Origin: Deltaproteobacteria bacterium
GTDB taxonomy: Bacteria; Desulfobacterota; DSM-4660; Desulfatiglandales; B25-G16
Direction: 5' to 3'
Assembly (NCBI GenBank): GCA_020348625.1
Contig: CP070752.1
Coordinates: forward strand, 2,813,654 to 2,819,592
DNA length: 5,939 nt
Every line of letters begins with the position of its first letter. The first letter of the stretch is position 1. Shown one piece after another: positions 1 to 5,567 of this stretch. A model generated the notes under the pieces. That model made no database searches. It was not told the DNA's origin and saw nothing but the letters and a program-made list of their open reading frames with translations. A program made the position numbers and the translations under genes.

Positions 1-526
1 ACAGACAGGGAATCATCTCCCCCATAACCATCCACCCGGCTTCACCGGTGATCCTAAAACAGTACTTGAACTTATCATACTCCTTTTTGACCCGGGCATG
101 GTACGCAGGGGTTAAGACGCCCGTGGTGAGAATTGAGACCTTTTTGTATTTGGAGAGCAAATCCATGGCAGCCAGTGCTGCCTCTGAGCGCACAGGACCC
201 CCCACGATGAAATCCGCGTTCTTCTCTAAGATCAGCTTTTCCACCACCAGAAGGGCCTCGCTTACGGGCACCCCCGGTTCGAGATCCCGCGTATCGATGA
301 CCTCCACCTTAAAGGGCCTCTTTTCGCCCTTTACATCAACCCCGCCAGCGGCATTGATTTCCTCAATAGCCAGGGTAATCGCCCGCTCCGCATCCCAGCC
401 ATAGAGAAAGGCCGTGGACAAAGGGGCGCCGAGGACAATGGGCTTTGCAGCCAGAGCCAACCCTGCCGGCAGTGCGATCAGAGATGCGAACAGAATGACG
501 AGAATAAAAAAAGATTTCGTTTTCAT
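1..526 (-). CDS. Branched-chain amino acid-type ABC transporter substrate-binding protein, N-terminal part (cut by window edge)
   Basis: Periplasmic solute receptor of the Leu/Ile/Val-binding (Peripla_BP_6) family. It captures a small ligand and hands it to a Liv-type ABC permease. Only 175 codons are in the window; family members are usually about 370-420 residues. Residues 1-26 are a Sec signal peptide: MKTK, a hydrophobic core, then a small-residue cleavage site LALA|AKP. The mature protein opens with a short beta strand (PIVLGAP), then an Ala-rich helix ending in EINAAGGV (residues 57-63), the hallmark of this family. FIVGGPVRSEAALAA (106-120) matches the first ligand-lobe loop. The ATG start is supported by a strong Shine-Dalgarno AAGGAGG, 7 nt upstream (534-540). 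The ligand cannot be read from this part; many deltaproteobacterial members bind aromatic acids, amides or urea rather than leucine. No permease genes are visible; they would lie beyond position 1. Confidence 0.95.
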   Translation of the reverse strand, partial: MKTKSFFILVILFASLIALPAGLALAAKPIVLGAPLSTAFLYGWDAERAITLAIEEINAAGGVDVKGEKRPFKVEVIDTRDLEPGVPVSEALLVVEKLILEKNADFIVGGPVRSEAALAAMDLLSKYKKVSILTTGVLTPAYHARVKKEYDKFKYCFRITGEAGWMVMGEMIPCL

Positions 527-570
527 AGTGCTCCCTCCTTTACGGTTTGATTGCCCTTAATTTCAAGATC

Positions 571-711
571 TTATATTTCACCTCCTCTCTCAAGAAATGC
601 GATCGCCTGATCGGCGGTCCAAAGGGTAACAAGTGTTATCGGATGGCCAGACAGGAACTCCCTGCCAAGCACTCTATCGGGCCTTATCCGCTTGCGTTGA
701 ATTGAAACCAT
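571..711 (-). CDS. Possible 46-residue small protein upstream of the binding-protein gene
   Basis: A short open frame of ATG, 46 codons and TAA that ends 44 nt before the start of the binding-protein gene, on the same strand. The predicted peptide is basic at its N-terminus (MVSIQRKRIRPDRV) and ends in an amphipathic stretch, TADQAIAFLERGGEI. I do not recognise it. Support is weak: the only ribosome-site-like bases are a GGAG directly before the TGA-ATG junction, which is too close. In its favour, the codon choice looks ordinary for the neighbouring genes and the C-terminal helix looks protein-like. It could equally be the broken 3' end of a once longer gene whose upstream part is lost, since an in-frame TGA immediately precedes the ATG. 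No function is proposed. Confidence 0.25.
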   Translation of the reverse strand: MVSIQRKRIRPDRVLGREFLSGHPITLVTLWTADQAIAFLERGGEI

Positions 712-1150
712 TCACTCCGAGAGTATCCGGACAATGAGAGCCGTATCGTGTGGGCAAGGACTCACGTCCGTGTGTATATTGAATAAATGAGCAGAAAACA
801 TGCCTGGTGGTTGAGCAATCAGTACGAACCAAACCTCTTTGAGGAGTCACCTTAAAGGAGTGTGGAGCAAAGGTGCTCGAACTGATTCACCGGTTCTTGC
901 GATTTTCGCCTCAGATAAGACAGTGGGAAAAACAATGAGAAGAGCGACTGCGCTGCTATTAACAGGTGGATCAGCAAGAGGATAAGAGGTTCGTTTCATA
1001 GGTCAACCAATGCGCTCAAAAGGTATAACAACCTCATGCTTCGTCGTTGCGGACACTGTGCCTTGTTCCAGGTGAAGATCTGCTGGTGCCGCTCAAGATC
1101 CTGAGGCCCGAAAGAACCCGAAAAAATCAGCTGTAGTCTAGCTGGGTGAA

Positions 1151-1179
1151 AATGTAGTCGAAAACTTGCCAGATGTCAA
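1151..1179 (-). promoter_or_regulatory. Possible sigma-70 promoter, minus strand
   Basis: The minus strand shows a perfect -35 box TTGACA (1174-1179), a 17-bp spacer and a 4/6 match -10 box TACATT (1151-1156). Transcription would start near 1144 and run leftward toward the small ORF and the binding-protein gene, giving a leader of roughly 600 nt to the latter. The spacing and -35 are good and the -10 is mediocre, so this is a candidate only. Confidence 0.35.
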
Positions 1180-1338
1180 CCACTATTGAAGGGGGAGACA
1201 AGGGCCCTATCTATAATGCCGTTTTTGACCGGCCCCTATCAGTGAGAGTGGGCGCCGATAGGGCATCGCAATCGGGTTCTTCTTGATTCATTTATGCATT
1301 GAAGCCTTTGCGCCTATACGACCAATCGATACAAAGCA

Positions 1339-1372
1339 AAGAGCCATCCTTCTCAAAAGAAAGACGGCTCTT
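1339..1372. repeat. Inverted repeat / hairpin, 10-bp stem
   Basis: AAGAGCCATC (1339-1348) pairs with GACGGCTCTT (1363-1372) with one mismatch around a 14-nt loop. There is no clear T-tract on either side, so it is a weak terminator candidate or simply a structured spacer. Confidence 0.4.
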
Positions 1373-1504
1373 ATCGGTCCCTTCTTGTGCTTCCGTATTT
1401 GGCATTCAGCTCAGCAAAAATCCGCTTTTTCGCCTCACGTTGATAACTTAAACACATATCCTAATAAATACACCACGCTGGCATGCAACCAGTTCTCAAG
1501 CAAT

Positions 1505-1525
1505 ATCTGTGCTTAAGGCACAGAT
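1505..1525. repeat. Inverted repeat / hairpin, perfect 8-bp stem
   Basis: ATCTGTGC (1505-1512) and GCACAGAT (1518-1525) form a perfect stem around a 5-nt TTAAG loop. Only three Ts follow on the plus strand, so termination activity is uncertain. Confidence 0.45.
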
Positions 1526-1622
1526 TTCCAATGCTCTTCATGGCTTCAAAGCTGGGCCGTTGTCGGCAGTCAGCCCGCCAGCGCAACTCTTACGCTCCTA
1601 GACTCTATCGTGCTGTCATAAT

Positions 1623-1659
1623 AAAAGGGGCAGGGCAACCGTGGTACGCCGCCCCTTTT
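1623..1659. terminator. Bidirectional rho-independent terminator candidate
   Basis: AAAAGGGGC (1623-1631) pairs with GCCCCTTTT (1651-1659). The stem continues inward as GGC/GCC after a 2-nt bulge, giving 12 bp around an 11-nt loop. Runs of A on the left and T on the right (TTTTATTAT when read on the minus strand) make it workable in both directions. It lies about 215 nt downstream of the CsgG-type gene and is the best terminator candidate for that transcript, because the nearer hairpin at 1819-1865 lacks a T-tract. Confidence 0.6.
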
Positions 1660-1818
1660 CTTCCCATTGTCCTTTTAGTTCACCATTTATCCCATTCTTT
1701 AGCCGCTTCGCTAAGCCCTCGTGCAACCTACTCTGTGGCGGCGGGCCACACGAAAGCAAGGGAATCCCTTCTCCCCCTTTTGGCCTTCTATCGCCGAAAC
1801 GCTCGTTTCTTTGAATGG

Positions 1819-1865
1819 GAATCCTGCCCTGGGGAATGGGAATAGCAGTCCCTCGGGCAGGATTC
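1819..1865. repeat. Long hairpin just downstream of the CsgG-type gene
   Basis: A perfect 11-bp inverted repeat, GAATCCTGCCC (1819-1829) and GGGCAGGATTC (1855-1865). It extends inward, after one mismatch, by GGGGA/TCCCT pairing (one G-T pair), for about 16 pairs in all around a 13-nt loop. It begins 11 nt past the TAG stop of the gene at 1876-2694. No U-tract follows in the minus-strand RNA (next bases CCATTC), so it may act as a 3'-end stabilising structure rather than an intrinsic terminator. Confidence 0.5.
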
Positions 1866-1875
1866 GGTTGTGGGG

Positions 1876-2694
1876 CTAGTACTTGAAGTACTCCTTAGGT
1901 GTTTCGTTTATGGTGAACTTAACTGCCTCGTAGATACAGGTTCTAATCGCCTTCTCCATAGGAGTCTTGGAGAATCCCGATAGGCCACCTCCTAGACCTG
2001 CGGCGCCCATGATTCCCCCGGCCAGCGCACCGAAATCCACATCCTTGGCAACGCCTTCCACCCTCGTTGCGGACAGCACTTCACTGGTAGAGGAATCAAT
2101 CAGTCTTATATCCATTGCCATGGAAGATTTCTTCATGCCCCCTCGAATACCTGCTATCAGCGCACCTGCCTTTCCGAAAACACCGCCGCCACCACCGGCG
2201 GCCGCTCCTGAAGTTCCGGGCTCCCATCCTGTAACCGCCGCTACTACAAGAATATCAGCGCCTTTTACTGCACCCGTCTTTGCCGCTGTCTGCTTGCTCA
2301 CGACACCAGCCTTACCCAGTTCTTGTTCCTGCAGCACTGCTCCTAACGCCTGCCTCTCTACCACCCTGTACCTCTTGGATTGGAACAAAGCGGTCGTAAG
2401 CATATCCTCAAGGCCGGTCATGTACTGTTCCTCTTCACTGATGGTGATGCCCTGTGAACCAGGGATACCCTTGATGCTAATCTTTCTCCCTGTTGTTTCA
2501 ACCTTCCATTGAAAGTCGGCTACTGCCAGTCGAGCCTTAGGACCGCTGTATGGGCCAAGCTCATCAGTAAGGGTTGTATCGGCCCTGGCTTGGGGTTCCG
2601 TCTTCTTCTCCATCATGCTGGTCGTTGCCTCGCACCCAATCATGACAAGGAAACCGAAAAACAAAACCACTAAAAGGGTAATGCTCTTTTTCAT
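1876..2694 (-). CDS. CsgG/HfaB-family outer-membrane lipoprotein
   Basis: A 272-residue lipoprotein of the CsgG family, whose characterised members form outer-membrane secretion or assembly pores (E. coli CsgG for curli, Caulobacter HfaB for holdfast). A lipoprotein signal ends in VMIGC, with Cys21 as the acylated residue. After a polar linker come the family landmarks: RLAVADF (55-61), then LEDMLTTALFQSKRYRVVERQ (95-115) with VLQEQELG (120-127), then GADILVVAAVTGWEP (145-159), then MDIRLIDSSTSEVLSATRVEG (194-214) and a C-terminal helix TPMEKAIRTCIYEAV. Two very Gly/Ala-rich stretches (162-188 and 222-240) stand out; they may correspond to pore-lining or hairpin segments (inference). AAAGGAG lies 7 nt before the ATG. 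It has its own promoter at 2749-2776 and stands alone: no curli subunit or accessory gene is in the window, so a curli role is not implied. Confidence 0.88.
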   Translation of the reverse strand: MKKSITLLVVLFFGFLVMIGCEATTSMMEKKTEPQARADTTLTDELGPYSGPKARLAVADFQWKVETTGRKISIKGIPGSQGITISEEEQYMTGLEDMLTTALFQSKRYRVVERQALGAVLQEQELGKAGVVSKQTAAKTGAVKGADILVVAAVTGWEPGTSGAAAGGGGGVFGKAGALIAGIRGGMKKSSMAMDIRLIDSSTSEVLSATRVEGVAKDVDFGALAGGIMGAAGLGGGLSGFSKTPMEKAIRTCIYEAVKFTINETPKEYFKY

Positions 2695-2748
2695 CTGGAG
2701 GCTCCTTTCTTTTGCAGGTTATGAATCTCCTTTGCTTAATGTGGGAAA

Positions 2749-2776
2749 CCTATATCACAAGAGGCTCACGAGTCAA
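2749..2776 (-). promoter_or_regulatory. Sigma-70-like promoter of the CsgG-type gene
   Basis: On the minus strand, -35 TTGACT (2771-2776), a 16-bp spacer and -10 TATAGG (2749-2754), the latter preceded by an extended -10 TG (TGA-TATAGG). The predicted start near 2742 gives a leader of about 48 nt with the AAAGGAG site at 2702-2708. It lies just after the deacetylase stop codon, so the CsgG-type gene is probably transcribed on its own. Confidence 0.5.
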
Positions 2777-2797
2777 CAGAAAACGGCCCGCCGATTC

Positions 2798-3541
2798 CTA
2801 TCCGGCCATACCCTTGAGGAGCGCAACCACGTTATCGCCCAATACCTGGTGATTGTAACCTCCCTCGAGGATTGCAAAATTGCCGCACCCGACCTCGGTA
2901 CATTTCTCCCTGACCATTTTGCCTATGGCGGCGTAGTCGTCCGTTTCCAACACGCCTCCCCAATCATCTTTGTGATTATCAAATCCGGCTGATATGCCTA
3001 TGATATTGGATTGTTGCTCTTCCAGCGCCTGCTCTATTTCCTTTAGATAGCCTTTCCGAGCGTTGTGGGATCCGTTAAAGATCTGTACGTATGTGCTCCC
3101 CTTAAAGATATTCACGGTCCCGTCGCCAAAGTGAAGATCGATATCCAAAACAAAGGCATGCTCTATGCGCTTTTCTCTCTTCAGGTTTTCAAGGGCGATA
3201 GCCATATTATTGAAGTAACAGAACCCCCACGATGTATCTGTCGAGGCATGATGACCGGGAGGCCTGATCAAGCCAAAACACGGCTCTTGCAATCCCCATG
3301 ATGCAGCCTGAATGGCACCACCTGCTGCCAGAGCCGCAATGTCATAGAGGCCCCATTCCTTGACGTGTTCTATGTGGGAGGTGGTATGAACAGCGGCAAT
3401 CTGCTCTTCCGTGGCAGGAACAGGTTCGGTAAGTTCATAATGGCTGGAAACAGCGTCAATTATGCTTTCCATCCTGCCGGGTGCAGCCGCCGGATCTGAG
3501 GTGTAAACCCGGTAGAAATCAGGATGGAATATAACCTTCAT
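2798..3541 (-). CDS. Compact histone deacetylase/acetylpolyamine amidohydrolase-family enzyme
   Basis: A cytoplasmic zinc amidohydrolase of the HDAC/AcuC/acetylpolyamine amidohydrolase superfamily, which removes acyl groups from amines. All catalytic features are present. RPPGHH (93-98) holds the tandem active-site histidines 97 and 98. GFCYFNN is at 106-112. DIDLHFGDGT (133-142) carries zinc ligands Asp135 and His137, SAGFD (184-188) the third ligand Asp188, and EGGYNH (226-231) the transition-state Tyr229. At 247 residues it is shorter than typical members (about 300-380): only 53 residues separate Asp135 from Asp188, against about 90 in HDLP. The HDAC loop with a PGTG motif is missing and replaced by a short IFNGSHNARKGYL segment. 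AAGGAG lies 6 nt before the ATG. Its position behind speD-speE suggests deacetylation of N-acetylpolyamines (inference); acetoin utilisation or protein deacetylation are alternatives. Confidence 0.93.
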   Translation of the reverse strand: MKVIFHPDFYRVYTSDPAAAPGRMESIIDAVSSHYELTEPVPATEEQIAAVHTTSHIEHVKEWGLYDIAALAAGGAIQAASWGLQEPCFGLIRPPGHHASTDTSWGFCYFNNMAIALENLKREKRIEHAFVLDIDLHFGDGTVNIFKGSTYVQIFNGSHNARKGYLKEIEQALEEQQSNIIGISAGFDNHKDDWGGVLETDDYAAIGKMVREKCTEVGCGNFAILEGGYNHQVLGDNVVALLKGMAG

Positions 3542-3600
3542 GGCACGCTCCTTACCCTTCAGAATGGCTAAATCAGCACACTGGAAGCACTGGCTGATTG

Positions 3601-3641
3601 AAAGTGAGCTAAAGTTTAAAGTGAGCTAGAGTGCCTAAAGT
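3601..3641. repeat. Left boundary repeat of the IVP cassette
   Basis: Built from a roughly 9-10 bp unit: TAAAGTGAGC, TAGAGTGCC, TAAAGT (3617-3641). An extra partial copy, AAAGTGAGCTAAAGT, lies directly outside at 3601-3615. The 3617-3641 segment is the reverse complement of 3920-3944 apart from one base. Confidence 0.85.
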
Positions 3642-3688
3642 TTATTCAATAGCTGGAAAGCCATACCCAGAAATTCGAACATCTTTGG

Positions 3689-3871
3689 TCACTTGCTTCT
3701 TCCAATAGATGTAAAAATAGCAATGAATTTACTACACTCCATATGTGCATGTTTCACTTTGTCCCAGGGCAACCAATCCATCTCGACAATTACCTCTGAT
3801 GAATACTGAGTCTCACTAGGTTCCCTTGCACAAATAGCAATCTTATTCTGGAAGTCCGCCTTTCGAGCTCC
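3689..3871 (-). pseudogene. Remnant of a four-helix-bundle protein (23S rRNA intervening-sequence type)
   Basis: An open stretch of 60 codons ending in TGA, with no start codon or ribosome site. An in-frame TAA lies directly upstream and the expected N-terminal half (about 50-60 residues) is missing. The reading GARKADFQNKIAICAREP, SETQYSSEVIVEMDWLP, KHAHMECSKFIAIFTSIG follows, from memory, the C-terminal two helices of the S23/IVP four-helix-bundle family. That family has a conserved pattern (S)KADF-x2-K-x-I/A-x3-EA-x-ET-x-YW, then a LIxE-type helix, then ECxEL-x-xIFxxI. The family's EA is here EP and its YW is YS, which fits loss of selection. Family members are small proteins encoded within 23S rRNA insertions or scattered as solitary genes; their role is not settled. 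The remnant lies exactly inside the inverted repeat. Confidence 0.72.
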
Positions 3872-3919
3872 TTAATAGTCTGTTTATGATCAATCCCGAT
3901 TTGTCCACAGTTTTAGTTG

Positions 3920-3944
3920 ACTTTAGGCACTTTAGCTCACTTTA
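3920..3944. repeat. Right boundary repeat of the IVP cassette
   Basis: ACTTTAGGCAC followed by TTTAGCTCACTTTA. It is the reverse complement of 3617-3641 with a single mismatch at the central base (T here where the left copy predicts C). The pair encloses 278 bp. Confidence 0.85.
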
Positions 3945-4022
3945 GTCACTGTCCTGGGATAACCGTGAAGATGGAAGCCGCAACAAGCTCTTTAAGCTAC
4001 TCGAAGAACCGTTACCGGCAAA

Positions 4023-4865
4023 CTACCCTTCGAAATCCCTTCTCAGGTACTCCGGAAGGGCAAAGGCCGCTTGATGAATCTGAGGGTTATAATACTTGGT
4101 TTCAAAGCTGCCGCCAAAACGGGACAATCCTAACCCCCCCTGGGGTTTGATCCTATTCGAGCAAAATGCGAAGCAGTATGGAAAAATAGTATAAGAAGGT
4201 ATGGGGGCAGAGAAAAGCTTGGCAATGTGAAATGCCTCTTTCAGGTTGCTGAGCACACTCGTGACCAGATTCGACTCGAAGAATACGTCACCCACCTGGG
4301 CAGCCATAATCCCCTTGTCCGTGAGGGCATTCAGGCAATCCCTATAAAACGGTACGGTAAATAACCCCCCGCTCTGTTCAATGACCGGATCCGTTGAGTC
4401 AATGAGAATGATGTCGAATTTTTCCTTGGTCTCTTTCAGGTATTCAACTGCATCCTTCACCAGGACGTGTACCTTGGGATGATCAAGGGATTGGGCCAGG
4501 GCAGGAAAATAGTCCCTGGAAACAGACATTACCTCCTCATCGATCTCAACGAGCTGAATTCTGCTGATGCCCTCATGCTTGAGCACTTCACGAGCGGTGC
4601 CCCCGTCCCCACCGCCTACAATAAGCACATGGTGCGGTTCCGGGTGCGAAAACAGGGGAACATGAGCGAGCATCTCATGGTAGACGAACTCATCCCTTTC
4701 CGAGACGTTAATAACCCCGTCAAGAACGAGCATCTTGCCGAAATCGAGGGAATCAACTACCTCTATCTTCTGGAACCTGGACCTCTTTGAATGCAGGATT
4801 CCGTTGCACTCAAGATATACCCATACATGTGGAGATATCTCGTAGCGAAAAATATGGGGCACCAT
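4023..4865 (-). CDS. speE: Spermidine synthase (polyamine aminopropyltransferase)
   Basis: Transfers the aminopropyl group of decarboxylated S-adenosylmethionine to putrescine, or possibly another diamine, giving spermidine and methylthioadenosine. At 280 residues it has the usual length. An N-terminal beta domain with LVLDGVINVSERDEFVYHEM (46-65) is followed by the Rossmann glycine loop GGGDGGTARE (84-93), LVEID (105-109; Glu107 binds the nucleoside ribose), KDA (137-139) and the catalytic DSTDP (156-160). KYYNPQIHQAAFALP (257-271) is the normal family ending. Two spots look divergent: the common DP-VGP segment reads DPVIEQSGG with an extra residue, and the usual YPxGxWxF-like strand is FPYCFAFCSN, so amine specificity may differ. 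The ATG lies 4 nt after the speD stop, with AAGG overlapping that stop, so translation is probably coupled to speD. Confidence 0.96.
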   Translation of the reverse strand: MVPHIFRYEISPHVWVYLECNGILHSKRSRFQKIEVVDSLDFGKMLVLDGVINVSERDEFVYHEMLAHVPLFSHPEPHHVLIVGGGDGGTAREVLKHEGISRIQLVEIDEEVMSVSRDYFPALAQSLDHPKVHVLVKDAVEYLKETKEKFDIILIDSTDPVIEQSGGLFTVPFYRDCLNALTDKGIMAAQVGDVFFESNLVTSVLSNLKEAFHIAKLFSAPIPSYTIFPYCFAFCSNRIKPQGGLGLSRFGGSFETKYYNPQIHQAAFALPEYLRRDFEG

Positions 4866-4869
4866 TGCC

Positions 4870-5259
4870 TTATCCGGATGCTGCCTCCAAAAGCGAAGCA
4901 GGTTCTTCTTCCAAGTCCCCTCGCGCGATCTCTTTACTCACCCATCTCTTGGATTGCAGTTTTTCCTTGATGTATTCGAAGCCAATCCACGGATCCACCC
5001 GGGTGCCGCAGGTAAAAAGGTCTACCGAGGCATATCCGAACTCGGGCCACGTGTGTATGGCCAGATGGGATTCTGCCACCACCACGACCCCAGTAACCCC
5101 CTGGGGGCTGAAATGGTGGAAAATATCCCCTACTACCGTTGCTCCACTTCTGGTGGCCGCTTCCAGCATCAGGCTCCTTATATCAGGCTCGCTGTCAAGA
5201 AAGGTGCACTCACATTCTAAGTATTCAGCCAGTATGTGCTTACCAAAAGGACTCTCCAT
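4870..5259 (-). CDS. speD: S-adenosylmethionine decarboxylase proenzyme, class 1B (SpeH type)
   Basis: A pyruvoyl enzyme that decarboxylates S-adenosylmethionine to supply the aminopropyl donor for SpeE. At 129 residues it matches the short bacterial/archaeal form (Thermotoga maritima type) rather than the roughly 264-residue E. coli form. The self-cleavage site lies in VAESHLAIHTWPE (61-73): cutting between Glu63 and Ser64 converts Ser64 to the pyruvoyl group, giving a beta chain of 63 and an alpha chain of 66 residues. The processing residues His69 and Cys84 (in DLFTCGTRVDP) are both present, matching Ser63, His68 and Cys83 of T. maritima. FGYASVDLF is the conserved strand after the site. 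The last 20 residues are acidic and probably disordered. AAAGGAG lies 10 nt before the ATG. It is first gene of the speDE unit behind an unusually long leader. Confidence 0.96.
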   Translation of the reverse strand: MESPFGKHILAEYLECECTFLDSEPDIRSLMLEAATRSGATVVGDIFHHFSPQGVTGVVVVAESHLAIHTWPEFGYASVDLFTCGTRVDPWIGFEYIKEKLQSKRWVSKEIARGDLEEEPASLLEAASG

Positions 5260-5561
5260 TCTTGATAAGCTCCTTTCATAATCACGTGCGACTCACGACC
5301 CGTACTCCTCACTGCAACACGGGAAATCTGCTTTCGCCGCTTGTGCACTAACGGTATTCGTGAAAAAAGTTTTTAATAAAAGGTCTATTAGGTATGCGTT
5401 GCTAGAAAAACAGATCGACAGAAGTGCTCCTGCCCACCGCTTTGGGCAGCTTCACACTCCAGCAGGTAGGTCAATAGGCGTGTTTATACCGGTGGCCCTG
5501 TGCCAAGGCCGCTTCCTCCCTCAGGTGAAATTGTTCATTGATCGAATCCTACAGTCCATTG
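5260..5561 (-). promoter_or_regulatory. Long structured 5' leader of speD (candidate attenuator or small RNA)
   Basis: About 300 nt separate the strong promoter at 5568-5596 from the speD start. In the minus-strand RNA a long hairpin occupies 5462-5419: CTGCCC pairs with GGGCAG around an 8-nt loop, and outside a small internal loop GGAGTGT pairs with GCACTTC. Eight nt later comes TTTTT (5410-5406), so a transcript of about 155 nt could end there. The next part (5400-5360) is A/T-rich, and CCCGT/ACGGG and CGTG/CACG pairs lie close to the ribosome site. I recognise no known riboswitch or 6S/SRP consensus. Whether it is a leader, an attenuator or a separate RNA is open. Confidence 0.4.
5419..5462 (-). 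ncRNA. Hairpin of the speD leader, possible end of a ~155-nt RNA
   Basis: A two-part stem: an inner 6 bp of CTGCCC/GGGCAG and an outer 7 bp of GGAGTGT/GCACTTC with two G-U pairs, separated by a 4-by-2-nt internal loop. It is followed after 8 nt by five Us. The distance to the U-run is longer than in a standard intrinsic terminator, so termination is uncertain. Confidence 0.35.
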
Positions 5562-5567
5562 GTTGCC

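Larger units (their letters stand above)
712..1875. other. Long intergenic region without a convincing gene
   Basis: About 1.16 kb in which neither strand shows a frame with both a ribosome-binding site and recognisable protein content. The longest frames (plus strand, about 1283-1516 and 1483-1845) run through hairpins and give low-complexity, unrecognisable products. The region instead carries a possible minus-strand promoter at 1151-1179 and four inverted repeats (1339-1372, 1505-1525, 1623-1659, 1819-1865), listed separately. A weaker 8-bp inverted repeat, GCCCTATC/GATAGGGC, joins about 1204 and 1264. The stretch 780-1140 holds nothing I can identify. It may contain degraded gene or mobile-element sequence, but I see no transposase motif. 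Confidence 0.6.
3601..3944. mobile_element. Putative repeat-bounded cassette carrying a decayed four-helix-bundle (IVP) gene
   Basis: A segment of about 340 bp, bounded by a 25-bp inverted repeat, sits between speE and the deacetylase gene. It contains only the remnant of a four-helix-bundle gene. No transposase is present and I find no obvious target-site duplication, so mobility, if any, would be supplied in trans or by an unknown route. Calling it a mobile element is inference from the inverted repeats plus a foreign-looking gene remnant that interrupts an otherwise same-strand, functionally linked gene set. Confidence 0.45.

Noticed and set aside
1186..1217. Plus-strand TTGAAG...TATAAT promoter-like pair.
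   Set aside because: The -10 is perfect, but the spacer is 20 bp and no gene follows on the plus strand.
1640..1760. Minus-strand fragment GLSEAAKEWDKW resembling the tail of a VapB-like antitoxin.
   Set aside because: A stop codon lies two codons upstream in the same frame and no DNA-binding domain or toxin partner is visible; the match is too short.
1283..1845. Two overlapping plus-strand open frames (about 1283-1516 and 1483-1845).
   Set aside because: No ribosome-binding sites, unrecognisable composition, and both run through strong inverted repeats, including the terminator at 1623-1659.
1967..2512. Long plus-strand, proline-rich open frame.
   Set aside because: It is the antisense shadow of the CsgG-type lipoprotein's glycine-rich region and has no ribosome site.
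5250..5276. CTTATCAAGA at the speD start resembles the opening of a SAM-I riboswitch.
   Set aside because: It overlaps the ribosome site and start codon and would run into the coding sequence. The other SAM-I core elements do not follow; a GGCAACC occurs only some 300 nt upstream, in the wrong order.
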